DNA of 64,000 bases from Epiperipatus broadwayi (taxonomy: Eukaryota; Onychophora; Udeonychophora; Euonychophora; Peripatidae): contig JAQFVV010012575.1 in assembly GCA_028023455.1 (NCBI GenBank), forward strand, positions 674,517 through 738,516, given 5' to 3'. The translations under genes and the position numbers were made by a program. The notes beneath the pieces are model-generated. The model worked only from the letters and a program-made list of their open reading frames with translations. It was not told the DNA's origin and made no database searches. The first letter of the stretch is position 1. The number at the start of each line of letters is the position of its first letter. Of the stretch, positions 57,570 through 64,000 are shown in pieces.

Positions 57570-59295
57570 ATAGATACTATTAAAAGTTTATTTCAATTAC
57601 AAAATATATAGTTGAATACTGAATAATACACATACATTTAACATAAATACTTAAATAAGATTAATTAATTATCTGATAAATCGGTCTATTTTAAAGAATG
57701 CCAATAAGGCATAGTATTTATTAATGATAGTAAAATATTATAGTATATTTGTACCTATATTTATAAACAAACATAAAAAAAATTTATAGCTCAATATCTT
57801 TTCAATTTTCAATTAAAATCCCATGAATTTTTAGCTGTGTATATATATAGTTTGTATTTAGTTCAAATATGAGTATCCCATTTTAAAGTTTTAGACCATA
57901 TTTCAAACTTGCATTTAGCACATTTTATCATGAATTACAATTGTGCATTAAGTGATTTTACAAATTTATATTTCTTTACTTAATTTAGTATTTTTTTACC
58001 ACCATGGCACAAATTCAAATATGATGTTACTGTATATAGTTTTTCCAACAAAAATGGTTGAGTAACCATGACAGGCAGAAGTTTTATTATTCACCCCATT
58101 TTGTTCATCATATAGTTCAAAGAAATTTATAAGTGTATCCAGTACATTCATACTACTATATTGTTAATATGTATTAAATAAAATTCAGGGTTCTTATTTT
58201 TTTCTTTTGTTTTGAAAACTTGTTTTCTTGGTAGTTGTTATAATGTTTAACCTCATTTGAGTCAAGCTCATTTTCTCATTCATACATTTAATTTCATTTC
58301 CAACAAATTAGAATTTTCTGTTATTAAAATGTCTACAAAATATGAATAATTTTATAAGTTGGAATATTAAAATGCATTCAAACTACATAAAAAAAAGACC
58401 TATTTTCTTATTCGTTTTATGGAAAATAACCAATATTTTAAATATCACTTTAAACAAATTAAATATTTTAATCAGAATATATATATATATTTATTCAATA
58501 TTTTCAATTATGACTTTCACAATGACTTAATGCCACATTTGTTTATATTTAAAAATTATTTTCATAATTGTGTATAGTAATTAAAATGTTGAATATATCT
58601 TATATTTGTGTGTGTGTGTATATATATGTTATCCTTTTGTTATGCCATACTTAGAATAATACAATCAATATTAAATTTAAGAAAGGGATTTGAACTCAAT
58701 TTTCACAATTACAATATATAAATACTGTACCTTCAATACTGATTTTATCTTTGCAAGCATAAATACATAAAGAAAATCCATTTATTTACATTCAGATTTT
58801 CTAGAATACTGATTCAGAATACCTGGTAAAGCCATTAAGCCACTACTAAAAATGCTGTGTAAATAGAAAATATTGAATGTTGTTTGATTTGTATAACATA
58901 AGAATATTGAAATAAAATAATATGAAAATGAATGCCTTAGTAAAAAAAATAGCTAATGGTAACATTAAATTCTATGTGGACTTTTAGAAAAATAATATTG
59001 AAATGGGCAGATAGTAAAAAAGTTGGCAAAATTTTAATGAACAGTTAACAGAATACAAAGTTGTATTTTTTTTGTTTGTTTTTTTATCCTCCCTCCCTCA
59101 TTTTTTTAAAATTTAACTAAATGACAATTAATAAAACTATATATAATTGTAAGAAAGTAATGGAGAGCTTTTCAAAATGTATTTTGGAACAAAATACCAA
59201 CAAAAAGATAAAAAGGAAAAGAAAATCTTTTCAACAGTGAATAATAGAATGAATGTCATGAAGGAAGGTTAGAAAAATTTACATTTCTGCACTCC
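57570..59295. other. AT-rich non-coding stretch
   Basis: No supported gene. Includes a (TG)n/(TA)n patch near 58605-58628. Confidence 0.45.
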
Positions 59296-59301
59296 CATTA
59301 T

Positions 59302-59517
59302 TTATAATACTTTCCTACAGCTAAAATCCAGATGAAACTGTAATAATTGTACTAAAGCTTGCTTCTCATTATCTTGAGAATTTTTACAATTGGCTTCAGT
59401 CCAAGAATGTAAGCTCTTGTCACCCTGGATTGACATTATGTACTTGATAGAGTCTTCTGACATTGAGATTATTTGATATAGACAGACATTTGTCAGTGGA
59501 GAGTGAATCAAGCTCTC
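59302..59517 (-). CDS. candidate exon or gene fragment, unrecognised
   Basis: A minus-strand open frame of about 70 codons with balanced composition in an AT-rich setting: IISMSEDSIKYIMSIQGDKS, then LHSWTEANCKNSQDNEKQAL and VQLLQFHLDFS, ending at TAA (59302-59304). A weak donor-like GTAGGA lies just after H-L-D-F-S. A convincing acceptor is not evident, because the tail of a LINE abuts the upstream side. It could be a real exon whose start was separated by the LINE insertion, or part of an unknown element. Confidence 0.3.
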   Translation of the reverse strand, partial: ESLIHSPLTNVCLYQIISMSEDSIKYIMSIQGDKSLHSWTEANCKNSQDNEKQALVQLLQFHLDFSCRKVL

Positions 59518-60340
59518 TTTTTTTTTAAGTTTTAAAATATATTTATTAAACATAGTAACATAGTAATATACAGTTAAACTTTATAAAAATTTACATAGTA
59601 TTCAGAATGAAACTTGAAAAAGTCAATGTAGAGAAAAGGGAATCTTAATAAGATTAAGAGCAAAATAAAACTTTCACCCAAGTATCATCATGTAGACTCA
59701 CAGGCGAAAGCAGAGGTCTCACTGCTTGACTTGATCAAGAAGCTTAATAAAGACACTTAGAGCTGAGTCCTGAGAATGACCAAAGATGAGCCTGCAATGT
59801 GTCAACCATAAAGAAAATGTTATAAAGATAGATAATCTTATTGCTGCAAACGATCCCTTCTTAAGAGTGTTAGAAACAGAAAGAGCATCCCTAAGATCCA
59901 GAGAGACATTCGCAACAATAAAGTCCCTAATTGACTTAAGAGCAGGACAGATATAGAAAATATGGAGAATTGTCTCATCATATAATCTACACAACTGACA
60001 TTAAGATGAAATCCTAATGAAGCCTCTGCTGGTCACTAAAAAATAACTTGTTGAGAGTGCATTTAAATTTAGTTTAAGTACAAAATCAACATGTCTTGCT
60101 TCAATGAAAAGAAGTTTCATTTTACGCAAGAGAACTTTATTTGAAACACCTAATGAAGTCAAAAGAAGAGTATAATGTGGAAATTTTAGTTTATAAACAT
60201 CCCAGAATGACAATTTCCCATCAAGCGCAACTTGATGATGGGAATCACAGAGTAAATATGCTTTTTTTATAATGTAAAAATGTATTAGAATTAAGTTGTC
60301 TAATAAGTTCACAATGTGATTGGTTGAATTTCTTACAAAT
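59518..60340 (-). mobile_element. 5'-truncated LINE fragment, minus strand
   Basis: The poly-A tail is the T-run at 59518-59526. The ORF2 C-terminus includes LLFIEARHVDFVLKLNLNAL, S-T-S-Y-F-L and, past an in-frame TAA, CQLCRLYDETILHIFYICP, the Cys/His knuckle. F-S-L-W-L-T-H-C-R-L-I-F follows as in the copy at 52.7 kb. Apart from that stop the frame is open. The 5' break is near 60340. No target duplication was confirmed. Confidence 0.75.
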
Positions 60341-60344
60341 AATG

Positions 60345-62940
60345 AGATCCTTCAACTCTAAATAAGTGTCAATGCCTGCAAAAATAATACATTTTCTATC
60401 ATTTAAGTATTTACTTTTTCAAATTATTTTATAAAAAAATCAAACAATTGTTCCCCACCCCTAACACATGACAAACAACAACAAAGTATTAAATTTATTT
60501 ATTTTTCATATTATTTTAAACAACATTAAATCTTATTCTTCTTTTGTGATATTTATGAAACCTATCACTACTGATAAAAAGATTCATCTTTCTAGTTTTT
60601 GTTGGTTTATAGCATTTTTTTCAACATAAAAAATAATAGCTTGTACTATGTCAATCTCATTTGTATTATTCTTGTTGTTTTCATTAAAATTTTACAACTT
60701 TTATTGTATTTGTTTATTAAAATTACATAAACTTTTTTTTTTAACCATATATCATCTATAATATTATTTTGATACAAATACCCATACACACACATTTATT
60801 TTTGCTGATTTTTTTACCCCCAAAAGTATAAATAACACACATTATTTTTAAATATTTGTTTGTAAACACAACACTCATATACAAAAACATATTCCCATTA
60901 CTTATTCCACTTACCAGTTAGTTCTTTTAGTATTGGTTGAATGGCTCTCTATATATAAAAAAAGGTCACAGAACATATAATATATCAGTATCTTTCTCTG
61001 TTCTTATAAAAATAACTGATATGAGAAATGATTTTAATAAAAGCAATGTCCAAACGCATTCATTGTTTACATATTAATATTAATTATCATTTATATGTAT
61101 TAATTTTACTTTAAAATTTTTTATACTTATTTATTACAAGTTTTCAAAAGAAATGCAAATAAGTAACTACTTTTTGTAATTACAGTATGTTAAATAAAAG
61201 TAATAACAGTCAGAGTTTTTAATACCATTTGACATGAGAATTATGTATTCGTGCTTTTTAAATATTTCTACTGTTGATAAATATGAGTTTTGAATTGATC
61301 TCATTCTAGGCAATAAAGTTGAAAAACACGATAAATTTAAAAGTCTTGGAAAGAAAATCAATAATTTTGTAAGCTGTCAAGCAGAAAACTCTTGAATAAT
61401 CTTTTCAATGTTTTCTGCTCGAAAACTCTTCTCTATTGTCATGTGGTTTTCACTTTAACTGCTCTACGAATAGAAAGCTATCATTTCTAAAGAGAAATTA
61501 AACTTAAAATATCAATAAAAATATCGATAAAATGTTAATACTTGTCTTGATGATTATCGTATAAACTAAAAGTGGAGGTGTTTAATTAAAACCAAGTTGA
61601 AAGTGTTTTTCATCATAAATATTAAACATATTATTTTTTTTGTTCTTATTTTTTTTGTTGCGTAAATAGAAAAACTCCTTTTTAATAACAAAAACTGAGC
61701 TAAGTAGAGATTTTTAATTAAATGTCTACATTCCATGTTATTATGTTTTATGTTTTTTTTAAAAAAATATTTACCACCGGGCTGATTGCTCACGAGATCA
61801 TGTGATATTTGGAAACTAAGCACAAAAGTTCTATTCAATTAATCCAAATTAGGTTTATTTATTTTTTGTCTGTTTCCCTTTCTTCGTATTCTGAACAATT
61901 TAAGTGGTTACGTTTCTGAATCAGATTCTATTTGCAAAGAATGTTGTTGGGCTCTCTTAAGTTTATTACCACATGGATCTGTTACAATTATAGAACTCTT
62001 TAGATCGCATTCTCAATATAGTATGTCCTACTAAGAAAGCAAAAATAAGATAAATAAATATCTAATAGCACAAAAGATCAATTATAAAAATAGGTTAGTA
62101 AATCTGATTGTCAGCGGCAAAGAAGAGAAGCTAATTGTAGAATTGAGATGCATTTAAAAGAAAAACTGATGCAAAACAAGAGTTATTGCATGATATTTAA
62201 AACAATAATTCATGGACTCCAATTACTTTAATAGTAAAGAACGTTATCTGCTGCTATATATTGGAATGCAATCATAGATATCCAAGCTTGATGTGAAAAA
62301 ATGCAAGTGATAGATATTATAATTTTCATGAGGTAAGTCAATACAGTTGGAAGGATTAAGTATTTTTAAATGGAGTCATCGCTATTTGTAGTCTCCGAAA
62401 TCTTAATTGAACCGCAAAGTCTTTTAATTGTTGTAAATATTTTATTATATGAAATAAATGAGCAGGGTTGGCAAAATTTTTAATATAAAGAGCCACTTTG
62501 CTTAAATACTCCATCTCACCCTCCACCACCACGGCAATAAGAGAGCTGCTAGAAAAGAGGTGAAAGTAGGTTCATAAAAAATATAAATTTCTGAATAGCT
62601 GAGGATGGTATTTGAACAATTGTTTTCGTACATTCTAATGAAAAAAAAAAATCTTAATTCACAAATTTCTAATATGTAATCATTCATCATACAATAATTA
62701 CTACTTTATAATAGAGCTGAATTAAAAAAACAATGTTGTAAAGCACATTTTTTCTTTCCTAGAATCATCAAAATATTTTATTTACAAATTACAAAAGAAA
62801 ATAAGAAATGTGTTTAAGGTTATCAGGATAAACGCTGCAAGATTGAGATCAAAGAGCCACGTATGAATTGTTTTCTTCAGTTAACTGATTGGTGTCCTAA
62901 AGTAAAATTTTACATACACAACAAAAAATAAAAAAAAAAC
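60345..62940. other. AT-rich non-coding stretch
   Basis: About 2.6 kb with no supported gene. A donor-like GAG|GTAAGT at 62332 has no open exon upstream in any frame. Confidence 0.45.
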
Positions 62941-62942
62941 CC

Positions 62943-63338
<396 letters not shown>

Positions 63339-63394
63339 GTACTAGTACATATAATACACATCAATATGCCATTTTAGCAGGCTAATTTATGGCT

Positions 63395-64000
63395 AACACT
63401 ACAAGTGTTGTTGTAGCCCTAATAGGCCACTTGATGGCAATGTATTCTACACTTATGTAATGAAATACCATACCCATTGGGTTGCAAAAGTATTCCTCAA
63501 GTGAGCACAATTGACCTATCACTATGGTATGATTTGACGGTGGCCGTATTTTAAGTATGCGAAACTCTTAAAATATTCATTAACGAAAAATTGTGAGAAA
63601 GCTTAATCGAAATAGTAGTACAAAGTAAAAATTGTCAGCCCATCACACAGGCTTCCATATGATTTGTAACTGAACACAACTGTGAAAGGTTAGGTTGAAA
63701 AGCAGAGTTCAGCTGAGTTCATGCGAAAATGCACATTTTTGCATTAAGCTGACACTGTGGCATTTTTTCAGAAAGAAATCATCTTGGGAATGTTGAAGCT
63801 ATGTGATTGCAGGAGAAGCATGATTTTAGTCAACTACAGGAGCTGGGAATTTTGCTGCCATCCCTGCAAGTGTAGCTGTGGTCAGTGTAAAGGCAGTTGG
63901 TTCGATGGCTCCAGCTTTAACTGCTATGTTCTCCAGGTGCCATACTGAATTTTTTTAAAAACTGACCTGAGACACAATTTTCACAATAACTTGTTTTAAT
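63395..64000 (-). repeat. GC-richer repeat-like segment with a mariner-like end
   Basis: The last ~50 bases, read on the minus strand, are AAGTTATTGTGAAAATTGTG then TCTCAGG and an A-run, matching the left end of the mariner remnant at 14773. The interior has ordinary GC but no transposase motif. A plus-strand frame at 63757-63948 is rich in Cys and bounded by AG and GTGCCA, but is more likely part of the repeat than a host exon. The element is probably cut by the window edge. Confidence 0.35.

Noticed and set aside
62330-62340. Strong splice donor GAG|GTAAGT
   Set aside because: All three upstream frames contain stops close by and no acceptor-exon pair is evident.
63757-63948. Cysteine-rich host exon bounded by TTTTTTCAG and CAG|GTGCCA
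   Set aside because: It lies inside a repeat-like segment ending in a mariner-like terminus, and the donor is weak. Kept only as part of that repeat.

Overview
The window looks like animal (metazoan) nuclear DNA from a very AT-rich, repeat-packed genome, probably an invertebrate. It shows intron-like splice signals, several classes of eukaryotic retrotransposon, a mariner element, tRNA-derived SINEs and long microsatellites. There are no operons, no bacterial genes, and no rRNA or intact tRNA gene. I cannot name the species from the sequence. Almost every coding-like stretch is a broken mobile element. Host coding signal is limited to a few short candidate exons, so most of the window is probably intron or intergenic DNA.

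Layout. 1-18.8 kb: two candidate host loci (one exon on the minus strand at 1.0-1.2 kb; three phase-compatible exons on the plus strand at 5.7, 6.6 and 14.4 kb) set among copies of a roughly 300-bp repeat (called R1 here), two tRNA-like SINEs, a broken Penelope-like element (PLE, 10.6-11.9 kb) and a broken mariner (14.8-15.4 kb). 18.8-31.6 kb: a tandem LTR-type array. Three copies of a 2.6-kb LTR enclose two internal regions that carry only a coiled-coil Gag-like gene; the middle LTR holds a 500-N assembly gap. 31.6-32.5 kb: an inverted-repeat element with hammerhead-ribozyme motifs. 33-44 kb: LINE, PLE and foldback debris. 44.5-49.4 kb: a nearly full-length two-ORF LINE on the minus strand, inactivated by frameshifts. 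51.2-54.6 kb: a decayed RTE-type endonuclease/reverse transcriptase on the minus strand, cut by a younger LINE fragment with a perfect 15-bp target-site duplication. 56.3-60.3 kb: a hairpin repeat, another PLE endonuclease, a candidate minus-strand exon and another LINE 3' end. 62.9-63.3 kb: a mosaic trinucleotide microsatellite.

How the parts relate. The coherent theme is Penelope-like elements. Four separate GIY-YIG or C-terminal fragments, one RT fragment, hammerhead motifs and foldback repeats of the kind PLEs carry all occur here, although no copy is intact. At least four LINE 3' ends share a C-terminal Cys/His knuckle and represent several ages of one LINE group. The LTR array is the largest single structure and looks like a non-autonomous element, because no protease, RT or integrase is visible in it.
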